Assembly: GCA_046154585.1 (NCBI GenBank)
Contig: JBJXDX010000135.1
Coordinates: 1-64,000 of the forward strand
Length of the DNA: 64,000 nucleotides
Origin: CADEFX01 sp046154585
GTDB lineage: Bacteria > Pseudomonadota > Alphaproteobacteria > Rhizobiales > Hyphomicrobiaceae
Reading direction: 5' to 3'
Both the position numbers and the translations under genes were made by a program. Below are positions 63,634-64,000 of the stretch, one piece after another. Numbering within the stretch: position 1 is the first letter of the stretch; each line of letters starts with the position of its first letter. A model generated the notes under the pieces. That model saw nothing but the letters and a program-made list of their open reading frames with translations. It ran no database searches and was not told the DNA's origin.

Positions 63634-64000
63634 TCAAAACGACCCCGTGCGGCTCGCAATGATCAGGATGACGATGAGCGCCAGGATCGGAATGGCGCAG
63701 GCCACGACAAAGATATCACGATAGGCCTCTTTGTGCGTCATCTTGCATACGGACAGCAGCGTGATGACGGCGCCGTTGTGGGGGAGGGAGTCGAGCCCAC
63801 CAGTCGCAATCGCGGTCACCCGATGCAAGAGATCGGGATGGATGCCAGCTGCCAGCCCGAGCTCAAGGTACGTGCTACCCATCGTCTGCAATGCGATGCT
63901 CATGCCGCCTGATGCCGACCCCGTGATTCCCGCGAGAATATTGACGGCGATAGCAAGCGATATGAGGGGATTGCCCGGCGCAATGCTGAGAACCACATCA
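63634..64000 (-). CDS. GntP-family permease, 5' end outside window
   Basis: Only the C-terminal ~122 codons are in the window. They match the permease at 13957-15402 almost residue for residue (G-S-A-S-G-G-M-S, GGLDSLPHNGAVITLLSVC). The frame is open to the window edge, so the start lies beyond it. It converges on the DUF4010 gene with a 41-base gap. Confidence 0.85.
   Translation of the reverse strand, partial: DVVLSIAPGNPLISLAIAVNILAGITGSASGGMSIALQTMGSTYLELGLAAGIHPDLLHRVTAIATGGLDSLPHNGAVITLLSVCKMTHKEAYRDIFVVACAIPILALIVILIIASRTGSF

Noticed and set aside
1..64000. tRNA, rRNA genes, CRISPR arrays and prophage modules
   Set aside because: None were recognised by eye on either strand, but a covariance-model search was not possible here.

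Overview
The window is GC-rich and reads as alphaproteobacterial, most likely Hyphomicrobiales. This is an inference from gene families and style: PhaP-type phasins, a fused MrpA-MrpB subunit, Pat-like ADP-forming acyl-CoA ligase/GNAT proteins, and FNR/FixK-type operators. No rRNA, tRNA, CRISPR array or phage module was seen. The content is dominated by ion transport and by stress functions typical of low-oxygen or stationary-phase physiology. Genes on both window edges are cut off: a P-type ATPase on the left and a GntP-type permease on the right.

Layout. At 0-9.3 kb lie a P2-type cation ATPase, a CBS-domain site-2 protease and a classical mrpABCDEFG antiporter operon on the minus strand. 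At 9.3-11.3 kb is a decayed strip: a 3' scrap of a baeRF gene, a truncated PsiE-like gene, a zinc-ribbon gene with a stop at codon 5, and a frameshifted membrane protein. At 11.4-15.4 kb are a CaCA exchanger, a DUF4010/MgtC-like protein and a GntP permease. At 15.4-24.6 kb is a long minus-strand run: patatin, ligase/acetyltransferase, three tandem universal stress proteins (Usp), an NSS transporter with a 28-residue MetS-like partner, and a carbonic anhydrase carrying an N-terminal helix-turn-helix. At 24.7-29.5 kb are Usp, phasin, Usp, a group II intron/nhaA chimera, a Dps-like protein and a Bax1-I protein. At 29.8-31.0 kb is a decayed IS630-family element with recognisable ends. At 31-36 kb are a YqaA-like protein, an MFS exporter with a His-rich tail, and two glycosyltransferases overlapping tail to tail. 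At 37-44 kb are an alcohol dehydrogenase, an intact Usp, several Usp wrecks, a probable phaC scrap, small membrane proteins and a baeRF protein. At 44-47 kb are phasin, NfeD, slipin and Usp. At 47.5-54.4 kb is a second, differently organised Mrp-like cluster (E-F-G-B-C-D-D-D). At 54.4-64 kb are relatives of the 10-15 kb genes: the membrane protein, the CaCA exchanger, the zinc ribbon, DUF4010 and GntP, together with a Usp, a frameshifted dps, YeeE-type genes and an SLC13 transporter.

Two themes tie the region together. First, at least eight perfect TTGAY-N4-RTCAA palindromes (FNR/FixK/Anr-type operators) lie in non-coding DNA, mostly just upstream of usp, phasin, phaC-like, YeeE and small membrane genes. 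This suggests one oxygen-responsive regulon. Second, the region has been duplicated and is eroding: at least thirteen Usp loci (eight largely intact, five broken), paired blocks at 10-15 and 54-64 kb, and many single-base lesions next to intact paralogues. Several operators survive upstream of dead genes.

The most unusual protein-level features are the HTH-carbonic anhydrase fusion and the second Mrp-like cluster. That cluster has three NuoL/M/N-type subunits, one of which lacks the usual TM5 glutamate. All family calls come from reading motifs by eye. No database search was run.
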